Source: an uncultured Oscillospiraceae bacterium (GTDB taxonomy: Bacteria > Bacillota > Clostridia > Oscillospirales > Oscillospiraceae). From it: a DNA stretch of 42,498 nucleotides. Positions 6,767 through 13,751 of the stretch are shown one piece after another. Each line of letters begins with the position of its first letter. The first letter of the stretch is position 1. Location: assembly GCA_947625845.1 (NCBI GenBank), contig CANQQB010000012.1, positions 1 through 42,498 on the forward strand. Reading direction: 5' to 3'. The notes below the pieces were generated by a model, which saw nothing but the letters and a program-made list of their open reading frames with translations, had not been told where the DNA came from and did no database searches. Both the position numbers and the translations under genes were made by a program.

Positions 6767-7627
6767 ATGGAAAAGACATTGGACCTGTGCGATTATGATG
6801 CTGTGCGTCCCCTGCTGCAAAAGGCGGGGTTCCGCTTTTCCAGGGGGAGGGGACAGAACTTCCTGACCGCCGCCTGGGTGCCGGAGCGCATTGCCGAGGA
6901 AGCGGACTTGGGTCCCGGTGACGGCGTGGCGGAGATCGGACCCGGCGTGGGCTGCCTCACAAGAGAACTGGCCGCCAGGGCGGGCAAAGTGCTGGCCTAT
7001 GAGGTGGACAGGGATTTAAAACCAGTGTTGGCCCGGACCGTGGGCGATCTTGCCAATTTGGAGATCGTCTATGCCGACGTGATGGGCCGGGACGTGCAGG
7101 CCGACTGCGCGGAAAAGCTGTGCGGGCTGCGGCTTAGCGTGTGCGCCAACCTGCCCTACAGCATCACCACCCCGGTGCTGACGAAGCTGTACCGGGCCGG
7201 GTGCTTTTCGCGTATGCTGGTGATGGTGCAAAAGGAAGTGGCCATGCGCATGTGCGCCGGAGCGGGGGAGAAGGACTACGGGGCGTTTACCCTGCTGACC
7301 CGGTGGTATGCCGAGCCGGAGATGCTCTTCACGGTGGGGCCGGAGTGCTTCGTGCCAAGGCCAAAGGTGCAGAGCGCCGTGGTGCGCCTCACTATGCGCT
7401 CCGCGCCGCCTGTTCAGACGGACGAGGACGCCTTTTTCCGGGTGGTCCGGGCGGCCTTCAATCAGCGGCGCAAGACCCTGGTCAACGCTCTGGAGGGCGT
7501 GTGCGGCAAGACCAGGGCGGCCGCGGCGCTGGCCGCGTGCGGGCTGGACAGCCAGGTCCGGGGCGAGGCACTGAGCCTGGAGGACTTTGCCGCGCTTACG
7601 AACGCGTTACAAAAATCTGCGATATAG
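6767..7627 (+). CDS. rsmA: 16S rRNA (adenine1518-N6/adenine1519-N6)-dimethyltransferase
   Basis: 286 residues, the usual family length. It methylates the two adjacent adenines of the 3'-terminal helix of 16S rRNA using S-adenosylmethionine. Visible motifs: GRGQNFL near residue 28, the SAM-binding EIGPGVG near 57, ADVMGRD, and the catalytic NLPYSI near 128. VPRPKVQSAVVRL and AAFNQRRKTLVNAL in the C-terminal part are also typical. No ribosome site precedes the ATG, and the promoter -10 ends six bases before it. Its stop lies 12 bases before pckG, so the two may be cotranscribed. Confidence 0.95.
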   Translation: MEKTLDLCDYDAVRPLLQKAGFRFSRGRGQNFLTAAWVPERIAEEADLGPGDGVAEIGPGVGCLTRELAARAGKVLAYEVDRDLKPVLARTVGDLANLEIVYADVMGRDVQADCAEKLCGLRLSVCANLPYSITTPVLTKLYRAGCFSRMLVMVQKEVAMRMCAGAGEKDYGAFTLLTRWYAEPEMLFTVGPECFVPRPKVQSAVVRLTMRSAPPVQTDEDAFFRVVRAAFNQRRKTLVNALEGVCGKTRAAAALAACGLDSQVRGEALSLEDFAALTNALQKSAI

Positions 7628-7639
7628 GAGGAAACCACA

Positions 7640-9403
7640 ATGGCTCTGACGACCAACAAGCATGTATTGGACTGGGTACAGCGGTGTGCGGACCTGTGCC
7701 AGCCGGACGAGGTGGTCTGGCTCACCGGCAGCGAGGACGAACTGGAAAGCCTGCGGCGGCAGGCGGTGGCGGACGGTACGCTCATCAAGCTCAACGAGGA
7801 AAAGCTGCCCGGCTGCTATTATCACCACAGCAATCCCAACGACGTGGCCCGTGTGGAGGGCCGCACCTTCATCTGCTGCGAGAAGCAGGAGGACGCCGGT
7901 CCCACCAACAACTGGATGGCCCCCGACGAGATGAAGGAAACGCTCCGCAAGATATACAAGGGTTCCATGAAGGGCAGGAAGATGTACGTGGTGCCCTATT
8001 CCATGTCCGTGGTGGGCTCGCCTTTCGCAAAGTACGGCTTTGAGCTGACCGACAGCATTTACGTGGTGCTGAATATGGCTATCATGACCCGCATGGGCAA
8101 GCAGGTCTATGACGCGCTGGGGGACAGCGCCGACTTCATCAAGGGCTTACATTCCTCGGCGGAGATGGACCCGGAAAAGCGCTATATCGCCCACTTCCCC
8201 CAGGAAAATTACATCATGACCGTCAACTCCGCCTACGGCGGCAACGCCTTGCAGGGCAAGAAGTGCTTTGCCCTGCGCATCGCCTCCTGCCTGGGCCGGG
8301 ACGAGGGATGGCTGGCCGAACATATGCTGATCTTGGGCATCGAAAAGCCGAGCGGCGAGATAACCTATGTCTGCGCCGCGTTCCCCTCCGCCTGCGGCAA
8401 GACGAATTTGGCCATGCTCATCCCGCCGGAAATTTACCGGAAGAAGGGCTGGAAGTGCTGGACCGTGGGTGACGATATCGCCTGGCTGCGGCCTGGTCCC
8501 GACGGGCGGCTGTGGGCCGTGAACCCGGAGAACGGCTTCTTCGGCGTGGCTCCCGGCACCAGCGTCAAGTCCAATCCCAACGCTCTGGAGAGCACCGGGA
8601 AGAACACCATCTTCACCAACGTGGTCCTGAAAAAGGACGGAACCGTCTGGTGGGAGGGCATGGACAAGAACCCGCCTACGGACGCTGTGAACTGGAAGGG
8701 GGAGCCCTGGGACCCGTCCGACGGCTCCAAGGGCGCGCACCCCAACTCCCGCTTCACCGCACCCGCCGTGAACTGCCCCTGCATCAGCCCCAAGTTCAAC
8801 GATCCCCAGGGCGTGCCCATCTCCGCCATCATCTTTGGCGGCCGTCGGGCCGGCACCGTGCCCCTGGTCTACCAGAGCAAGAACTGGGCCCACGGCGTGT
8901 TCGTCGGCTCCGTCATGGGGTCGGAGAAGACCGCCGCCGCCGAGGGCAAGGTGGGCGAGCTGCGCCGTGATCCCATGGCTATGCTGCCCTTCTGCGGCTA
9001 TCATATGGCCGACTACTGGCAGCACTGGCTGGACATGGAGTCGAAGCTGACAAACCCGCCTAAGATCTTCAATGTGAACTGGTTCCGCACCGACGACAAG
9101 GGCAACTTCCTCTGGCCGGGCTTTGGCGAGAACCTGCGGGCGCTGGAATGGATCCTGGGCCGCTGCGACGGCTCTGCCCAGGCGGTGGAGACACCCATCG
9201 GCTTCGTGCCTCGGGCGGAGGACATTGACCTGGAGGGCCAGGACGAGGTCACGCCGGAGACGCTCCAGGAGTTGCTCAAGGTCGACAAGGACCAGTGGAA
9301 GGCCGAGGTGGCCGACATCCGGACCCATTACGCCAAGTTCGGCGACAAGCTGCCCCCGACGCTGCGGGGGTGCCTGGCGTCGCTGGAACAGTGGGTCGGG
9401 TGA
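7640..9403 (+). CDS. pckG: Phosphoenolpyruvate carboxykinase (GTP)
   Basis: 587 residues, the length of the GTP-dependent family. It interconverts oxaloacetate plus GTP with PEP, GDP and CO2. The P-loop FPSACGKTNLAM (248-259) carries the hyper-reactive Cys252 typical of GTP-type enzymes; GDDIAWLRPG and GRRAGTVPLVYQ are other active-site blocks, and NPENGFFGVAPGTS contains the guanine-side residues. The ATG is behind TAGGAGGAAACCACA. In anaerobic gut bacteria the enzyme commonly runs in the PEP-carboxylating direction; that is family knowledge rather than something shown here. Confidence 0.97.
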   Translation: MALTTNKHVLDWVQRCADLCQPDEVVWLTGSEDELESLRRQAVADGTLIKLNEEKLPGCYYHHSNPNDVARVEGRTFICCEKQEDAGPTNNWMAPDEMKETLRKIYKGSMKGRKMYVVPYSMSVVGSPFAKYGFELTDSIYVVLNMAIMTRMGKQVYDALGDSADFIKGLHSSAEMDPEKRYIAHFPQENYIMTVNSAYGGNALQGKKCFALRIASCLGRDEGWLAEHMLILGIEKPSGEITYVCAAFPSACGKTNLAMLIPPEIYRKKGWKCWTVGDDIAWLRPGPDGRLWAVNPENGFFGVAPGTSVKSNPNALESTGKNTIFTNVVLKKDGTVWWEGMDKNPPTDAVNWKGEPWDPSDGSKGAHPNSRFTAPAVNCPCISPKFNDPQGVPISAIIFGGRRAGTVPLVYQSKNWAHGVFVGSVMGSEKTAAAEGKVGELRRDPMAMLPFCGYHMADYWQHWLDMESKLTNPPKIFNVNWFRTDDKGNFLWPGFGENLRALEWILGRCDGSAQAVETPIGFVPRAEDIDLEGQDEVTPETLQELLKVDKDQWKAEVADIRTHYAKFGDKLPPTLRGCLASLEQWVG

Positions 9404-9430
9404 AAAATCGCAAAAATCGAAAAATTCCGA

Positions 9431-9459
9431 TTGACAATTCCGGCAAGATGTGATATGTT
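9431..9459 (+). promoter_or_regulatory. Promoter of tRNA-Leu
   Basis: TTGACA (9431-9436), a 17-base spacer and TATGTT (9454-9459), 33 bases before the tRNA. Confidence 0.65.
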
Positions 9460-9491
9460 ATTTGGGCGTTCGAGAGAGCGCTCAAATACAT

Positions 9492-9579
9492 GCGCGAGTG
9501 GTGGAATTGGCAGACTCGCTAGATTCAGGTTCTAGTGTGCATTACGCACGTGCGGGTTCAAGTCCCGCCTCGCGCACCA
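9492..9579 (+). tRNA. tRNA-Leu (anticodon CAG), attachment site of the adjoining element
   Basis: Type II tRNA with a long variable arm. Acceptor GCGCGAG/CTCGCGC, discriminator A, encoded CCA (9577-9579). The anticodon stem CTAGA/TCTAG closes loop TTCAGGT, giving CAG, which reads CUG codons. The variable arm is GTGC-ATTAC-GCAC. Its 3' 56 bases recur at 15229-15284, so the gene is the integration target of the CRESS-Rep element and its 3' end may have been supplied by that element. Confidence 0.95.
9524..9579 (+). repeat. attL-side copy of the 56-base attachment repeat
   Basis: This 56-base 3' portion of tRNA-Leu matches 15229-15284 at 49 positions. Identical blocks are TTCAGGTTCTAGTG, GTGCGGGTTCAA and TCCCGCCTCGCGCACCA; six of the seven differences lie in the variable arm. 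Confidence 0.85.
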
Positions 9580-9612
9580 AAACCCCTGAAGCCCTACGGC
9601 TTCGGGGGTTTT
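9580..9612 (+). terminator. Terminator behind tRNA-Leu
   Basis: AACCCCTGAAGCC (9581-9593) pairs with GGCTTCGGGGGTT (9598-9610) around CTAC, followed by T residues. Confidence 0.8.
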
Positions 9613-9697
9613 CTCTGTTTCTGCTTGAAAATCTGCTGGCTTGCTGTTATGATGGTCTAAACAAAATCTAGCGTGTCTGCGGGACTGGAGGCACGCT

Positions 9698-10648
9698 ATG
9701 AGAAGACGGAGACGGCAGACAATGACGATTGAGAACATCACACTAAAGCAAGCATATTCTCAATTCATGGCAGACAAGCGGGCGGAAAATCTGTCTGAGG
9801 CTACACTAGCCACATACAAAATTCACATAGACAATTTTGTGAATTTTACCGACATGGCAGATTTTACAACAGCACTTGTCGGCAGGGACATCTACGACTA
9901 TTGGATTGAGGATTTGCAGGACGACCAAAACAAGAACGACGTGACGGTAGCTTCATACTGTCGCTCTGTGCGGGCGTTCCTGTATTGGATGATTGACAAT
10001 CATTACATCGAGGACGACAACTTCAAGCTCCCAAAGTACCAGAAGACAATCAAAGTCTGCTACACAGACGATGAACTGCGGGCACTTCTCAAAAAGCCCG
10101 TTCACTGTTCCGAGGTAGAGTATCAAAGCTGGGTGTTTATCAATCTGGTCTGTTCGACGGGGCTTCGGCTCTCGTCTGCTCTCGCTCTCAAGGTCAAGGA
10201 TTTCGATTTCAAAGAGCGGGTCTGTTATATCCAGAAGACCAAAAACAACAAGGCACAGGCCCTCTATCTCTCTGACGAGCTAATAGCAATCATCAACAAG
10301 TATATTGCACTGTTTGAATTAGAGGCAGACAGTTATCTTTTCTGTTCGGCTGAAGGCACTGTTTTAAATAAGCGTACCATGCAACAGAACATAGCCAACT
10401 ACAACAATAAACACGGGGTAGAGAAGACGAGCATACACCTATTTAGGCACACATTCGCAAAGAACTATTACCAGAAGACAAAGGATATATACTCGCTCTC
10501 TCACATTCTGGGGCATAGCTCCATAGCAACAACAGAGAAGTATCTATCCGATTTGGGCGTTTCTCTGGCAGACGCTACCGCCTACAATCCACAAGTCATA
10601 TATTCCACCAGCCAAAAGAAAAGACGCCGTGGCAAACTGAACACATAA
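9698..10648 (+). CDS. Tyrosine recombinase (integrase of the element)
   Basis: 316 residues. An N-terminal SAM-like core-binding domain (residues about 10-110) precedes the catalytic domain. The catalytic set is visible: Arg157 in STGLRLSS, His247-x-x-Arg250 in HLFRHTF, His273 in LGHSSIATTEKY and nucleophile Tyr282. It is XerC/phage-integrase-like and follows the tRNA-Leu attachment site by 118 bases, the usual place for the enzyme that integrates at that tRNA. I start at ATG 9698, six bases after TGGAGG; the ATG at 9722 has no ribosome site. The C-terminus ends in a basic tail (KKRRRGK). Confidence 0.93.
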   Translation: MRRRRRQTMTIENITLKQAYSQFMADKRAENLSEATLATYKIHIDNFVNFTDMADFTTALVGRDIYDYWIEDLQDDQNKNDVTVASYCRSVRAFLYWMIDNHYIEDDNFKLPKYQKTIKVCYTDDELRALLKKPVHCSEVEYQSWVFINLVCSTGLRLSSALALKVKDFDFKERVCYIQKTKNNKAQALYLSDELIAIINKYIALFELEADSYLFCSAEGTVLNKRTMQQNIANYNNKHGVEKTSIHLFRHTFAKNYYQKTKDIYSLSHILGHSSIATTEKYLSDLGVSLADATAYNPQVIYSTSQKKRRRGKLNT

Positions 10649-10670
10649 TTTTAAGCTATGTTTTCGGGCG

Positions 10671-10743
10671 AAGAAGTTGCTAAAGGTGCCAAGGGGGGCA
10701 CCGCTTGCGGGGGGTTCCCTATTATTACCTTTAGCAACTTCTT
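10671..10743 (+). other. Candidate replication origin: long stem-loop displaying a NANTATTAC nonanucleotide
   Basis: A perfect 17-bp inverted repeat (10671-10687 with 10727-10743) encloses 39 bases. TATTATTAC (10720-10728) at the right side of the loop fits NANTATTAC, the consensus at which CRESS-virus Reps nick. A nested hairpin GGTGCC/GGCACC (10685-10690 with 10697-10702) would, if formed, release the last bases of the nonanucleotide from the main stem. It lies about 0.6 kb upstream of rep on the same strand. The origin role is inferred; an unusually long terminator for the integrase is the alternative. Confidence 0.55.
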
Positions 10744-10953
10744 GTTCCAAAATTTTTTCTCAATTAGTTATCTATTTTTTCTGAAGCGTTTTTCAATTAA
10801 TTATCTAAAAATCATGGAACAAGAAGTTTCCTGTTCCATTGTTCCAAAATTGAGATCAGGCTTTGGAAAAAACGCCCGAATATCAATTAACTAACTGAAA
10901 AATATAGCCGTGAACTTCTTGTTCCAAGATAAACAACTTCTTGTTCCAAAATT
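10736..10953. repeat. Cluster of AACTTCTTGTTCCAA repeats and TCAATTA repeats
   Basis: AACTTCTTGTTCCA occurs at 10736-10749, 10913-10926 and 10935-10948, plus once inverted at 10815-10828; a partial copy TTGTTCCAAAATTGA follows at about 10839. A second motif, TCAATTAGTTATCTA, recurs at 10760, 10793 and (diverged) 10883. The first repeat copy continues the right arm of the candidate origin stem. They could be Rep-binding iterons or integrase arm sites. Apart from these and two hairpins, 10649-11323 has no gene I can support. Confidence 0.65.
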
Positions 10954-10978
10954 GAAATTGGCATAACTAAAAATAATG

Positions 10979-11010
10979 AAGCACCGCACAAAGCGGTGCT
11001 TTATTCTTTT
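10979..11010 (+). terminator. Intrinsic terminator downstream of the repeat region
   Basis: AAGCACCGC (10979-10987) pairs with GCGGTGCTT (10993-11001) around ACAAA, followed by TATTCTTTT. Confidence 0.75.
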
Positions 11011-11133
11011 TGGTTATAATATTGATTATATAGATAATTCTGTGATAAATTAAATATATAGCAAGGGCAAGCTATTAAAAAATACCTATATACTTAACGA
11101 GCCACAATGTTATATGGCAAAACGGTATACAAA

Positions 11134-11166
11134 AAAACAACCGTTTAGGAGAACGGTTGTTTTGGT
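11134..11166 (+). terminator. Hairpin with T-tract just upstream of the rep promoter
   Basis: AAAACAACCGTT (11134-11145) pairs with AACGGTTGTTTT (11152-11163) around TAGGAG. It ends 10 bases before the rep -35, so it insulates rep from upstream transcription or ends a short upstream RNA. Confidence 0.65.
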
Positions 11167-11172
11167 TGGTGG

Positions 11173-11200
11173 TTGACCTCTTATCAATTGTCTTTATTAT
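11173..11200 (+). promoter_or_regulatory. Promoter of rep
   Basis: TTGACC (11173-11178), a 16-base spacer and TATTAT (11195-11200), about 124 bases upstream of the rep ATG. Confidence 0.6.
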
Positions 11201-11323
11201 ATTATGAACACCGATTAACGATTTTCATATTTGTATTATATATCAATAAAAAATATAAGTCAATAGTTAAGAAGACAAAACCGCCCAAATATTTCAAGTA
11301 ACATAGAAAGGGGGTTTTGCGAC

Positions 11324-12349
11324 ATGGCAGAACCAATAAAGGGCAGAAAAGCCTTCTTAACTTTTAACAATCCAATAGAACACGGATATAATACAAGAAA
11401 TCCCGAAGATATGAAAAGCGTATATTTTGACCCTGTAATCAAGAAATGGAACAAGATAATATTTATTTGCTGTACCAAAGAAATCGGAAAAGAGACACAA
11501 ACAGAACATGACCACGTTTATATACACTTCACTTCTCCTGTATATAGGTCAAGTATTCAGAAGCTATTTCCAAATGCTGATATTAGATTTCATACTGAGA
11601 GTGATGAAGAAAATAGAAACTACGTTTTTAAAACAGGGAAATACGAGGGGACAGAGAAAGAGGAAACAAAGATTGCTGGCTATCAGTTTGAACATGGGAC
11701 AGTAGAGAAATTTAGAGAGAACCAAGGCAAAAGAAATGATTTAGCGGAATTAAAGGAGTATATCCTAGCTGGCAAATCTAACGGCGAGATTTATGACATC
11801 GACCCTAACTACATGAAACACGCAAGCCAGATAGACAAAATACGCCTTGACCTGTATTCTGCTAAATACAAAAGCGAGATACGAAAACAAAATGTTATAT
11901 ATCAATGCGGGGCGACAGGATCAGGAAAAACACGCACTGTAATGGAGCAATACAACTATGACGTGTATCGCGTAACGGACTACACACACCCGTTTGATTC
12001 ATACACAACGCAGGATGTAATTATATTTGAGGAATTTAGAAGTAGCTTGAAGATAGAACAAATGCTCAACCTATTAGACCTCTACCCTGTAGAGCTGCCC
12101 GCCAGATACTCAAATAAGCAAGCGTGTTACCATACTGTCTATATCAACTCTAACTGGACGTTAAAGGAACAGTACCAGAACCAACAGGAAGAACACCCTG
12201 CAACGTGGCAAGCGTTTCTCCGTCGTATAAATGAAGTCCACGTCTATGAAGCGGGAAAGGTATATGTCTACAAGCAAGTAAAGCTGGAAGACGGTACATA
12301 CGACTTCATAAGCGACGAGGGAATGTCACTGTTCCACGAATTTGACTAA
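11324..12349 (+). CDS. rep: CRESS-type rolling-circle Rep: HUH endonuclease fused to superfamily 3 helicase
   Basis: 341 residues with every hallmark of circovirus/geminivirus-like Reps. HUH domain: motif I FLTFNN (11-16), motif II H62-D-H64 in EHDHVYIHF, motif III Y100-x-x-K103 (nucleophile Tyr100). Helicase: Walker A GATGSGKT (196-203), Walker B VIIFEEF (232-238), motif C YINSN ending at Asn277, and an arginine pair in FLRRINEV. It would nick the origin, remain 5'-linked and unwind the template. A GAAAGGGGG site precedes the ATG. An unknown gene follows 20 bases downstream in the same transcript. Bacterial and phytoplasma plasmids encode relatives. Confidence 0.93.
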   Translation: MAEPIKGRKAFLTFNNPIEHGYNTRNPEDMKSVYFDPVIKKWNKIIFICCTKEIGKETQTEHDHVYIHFTSPVYRSSIQKLFPNADIRFHTESDEENRNYVFKTGKYEGTEKEETKIAGYQFEHGTVEKFRENQGKRNDLAELKEYILAGKSNGEIYDIDPNYMKHASQIDKIRLDLYSAKYKSEIRKQNVIYQCGATGSGKTRTVMEQYNYDVYRVTDYTHPFDSYTTQDVIIFEEFRSSLKIEQMLNLLDLYPVELPARYSNKQACYHTVYINSNWTLKEQYQNQQEEHPATWQAFLRRINEVHVYEAGKVYVYKQVKLEDGTYDFISDEGMSLFHEFD

Positions 12350-12369
12350 TAGGAAAGGAGTTAAAGAAA

Positions 12370-12876
12370 ATGGCGTCAAATGCAATGGCACCCGCAATAC
12401 ATAAGAGTAAACGGCTACAACAGATTGAAATTAAATTTAATCTGTATGATAAAACAATAGATTCGTTCTCGCGCTTCGTTCACGAAATATATATGGAACT
12501 AATTTGTGAATTTTCTGATACAGAGCATAATTTAGGATTAGCTGATACTTTGTTTTATACAGGTTATTTTGAGGAAGACGACGTATCAAAATTTCTTAAA
12601 TATGTAAGGGAAAGGTTCATAGAGATATTTGATACACACCCTGAGAAGATACCAGAAGTTATAGAGGAATATAATGAAAGATGGCTTGATAATGATTACA
12701 AAGAAATGTTCCCCGACATTGACTTTGAAGATTTTATGTATCATTACTTAACCTATTTTGATGAAGCATTAATAACCTGTGAGAAACTAAAACAGTTTAA
12801 AGCAAAATATAAAAATGAAATTGAGCTAATTAAAGATATAAACATAGATAGTATCATGAAAAATAGAGAACATTAA
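12370..12876 (+). CDS. Unknown acidic protein cotranscribed with rep
   Basis: 168 residues, not recognised. The sequence is predicted to be mostly helical and is rich in Glu, Asp, Tyr and Phe (TGYFEEDDVSKFLKYVRERF, PDIDFEDFMYHYLTYFDEAL), with a basic N-terminal stretch (HKSKRLQQIEIKF). No membrane segment, signal peptide, cysteine cluster or DNA-binding motif is evident. It begins 20 bases after rep behind AGGAAAGGAG, and its stop codon lies in the middle of the terminator palindrome. A replication accessory or copy-control role is possible from position only. Confidence 0.75.
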   Translation: MASNAMAPAIHKSKRLQQIEIKFNLYDKTIDSFSRFVHEIYMELICEFSDTEHNLGLADTLFYTGYFEEDDVSKFLKYVRERFIEIFDTHPEKIPEVIEEYNERWLDNDYKEMFPDIDFEDFMYHYLTYFDEALITCEKLKQFKAKYKNEIELIKDINIDSIMKNREH

Positions 12877-12891
12877 ATGTTCTCTATTTTT
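12859..12891 (+). terminator. Terminator of the rep operon, overlapping the stop codon
   Basis: A perfect 33-base palindrome (AAAAATAGAGAACATT, one central base, then its complement) ending in T residues. The TAA stop of the preceding gene (12874-12876) forms its centre. Confidence 0.85.
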
Positions 12892-12913
12892 TATGCTCGT
12901 TAAGAAGTATTTA

Positions 12914-13008
12914 TATCATAAGGCGTTGTATCAGATAAAAAGAAATTTCAACAGATAAAATAGTTATCATAGGGCGTAGATAAGTATTTTATCTGAAAGA
13001 AATTTCAA
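12914..13008. repeat. Imperfect tandem duplication in the noncoding stretch after the rep operon
   Basis: TATCATAAGGCGT (12914-12926) recurs as TATCATAGGGCGT (12965-12977), and each copy is followed by an AAGAAATTTCAA block (near 12940 and 12997). CAGATAAAA and ATTTTATCTG between them are mutually complementary. The unit resembles iterons. The whole 12892-13751 stretch otherwise has no convincing gene. Confidence 0.5.
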
Positions 13009-13023
13009 AACATAAAGCTGGTG

Positions 13024-13078
13024 GATGCTGGTTACTGTTGTGAAATGCGCCAGCATTTCGCTACAGTAAACGAGCATC
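13024..13078. other. Long imperfect palindrome, candidate single-strand origin or structured RNA
   Basis: Three nested perfect helices: GATGCT/AGCATC (13024-13029, 13073-13078), TTACTGT/ACAGTAA (13032-13038, 13063-13069) and GAAATGC/GCATTTC (13042-13048, 13053-13059), closing a GCCA tetraloop. That is 20 base pairs with two small internal loops in a 55-base span. It is not followed by a T-tract, which argues against a terminator. Single-strand origins of rolling-circle plasmids have this look, but the role is inferred. Confidence 0.5.
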
Positions 13079-13222
13079 TCTTGAAAACTAAATTTAATGG
13101 GTATAAAATTATAGTTGAAAGTGATTATTGTTTTTAAGTTAAGTGTTCCCCTATTAGATAGGAAGTTGATATTATAACATAATCAAACCGCAAAACAACC
13201 ATGGCGGAATAAAAGAGGTTGT

Positions 13223-13417
13223 ACCGCAACGTGGAGCGGTATATAAAAAGCCCAAGGAAAATATCACTTCATAAGAAGCGAGACCGTATAGCGTCAACGC
13301 GGTATATAAAGACGTATTCAAAATTTACTTATAATTAGAGAAAGGAGAAATCAGAAAAACAAAATTCGCAAGAGAAAGCGAGACCGCGTTAGTGTCTCAC
13401 CGCACGCGGGATATGAA
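13223..13417. repeat. Three spaced, hairpin-forming repeats ahead of the second recombinase
   Basis: GCGGTATATAAA occurs at 13236-13247 and 13299-13310, with a variant GCGGGATATGAA at 13406-13417. Copies two and three begin with AAGCGAGACCG (13276-13286 and 13376-13386). In each, an ACCG-containing left part can pair with the GCGGT-type right part. Spacing is about 60 and 107 bases, irregular for a CRISPR. Purpose unknown. Confidence 0.5.
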
Positions 13418-13751
13418 GTGGAGGCACAAGGGTTAGCTTATTTAGGGACGAAAAAAGGATTACAGGAGAAAAAACGAAACTTCTAGTTGAAGGACTGTAA
13501 GTGGTAAACAGTATAAATAATTATCATAGCATGCCGATAGCTAATAATGGCAAATTCAAATCAAATAAATATCCCACACTATCTCACCCCCCGAATGAGA
13601 TTAAAAAAAGCAGCCGCAAGCTTTTAAAAAAACGCGTAGAAAACGTTTCTTACGGAGAAACGCACTTAACATGAAAAATCCAGTTACAACACGCTAACGC
13701 GTGTTGGGCTGGCTCAAATATATGCAAATTCTAGTAGAAAGGAGTTTTTGT

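Noticed and set aside
5511-6866. A 451-codon plus-strand frame over fructokinase
   Set aside because: It is antisense to a complete PfkB gene with both signatures and its own promoter.
10463-10471. A second NANTATTAC match (AACTATTAC)
   Set aside because: It lies inside the integrase coding sequence with no stem around it, so it is taken as chance.
10658-10894. A 78-codon frame across the candidate origin
   Set aside because: It runs through the stem-loop and repeats and shows no protein-like pattern.
13021-13137. A 38-codon GTG frame spanning the nested palindrome
   Set aside because: No ribosome site, and the constraint appears to be base pairing rather than coding.
13223-13417. Possible CRISPR array
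   Set aside because: Only three repeats, irregular spacing of about 60 and 107 bases, diverged third copy and no cas genes.
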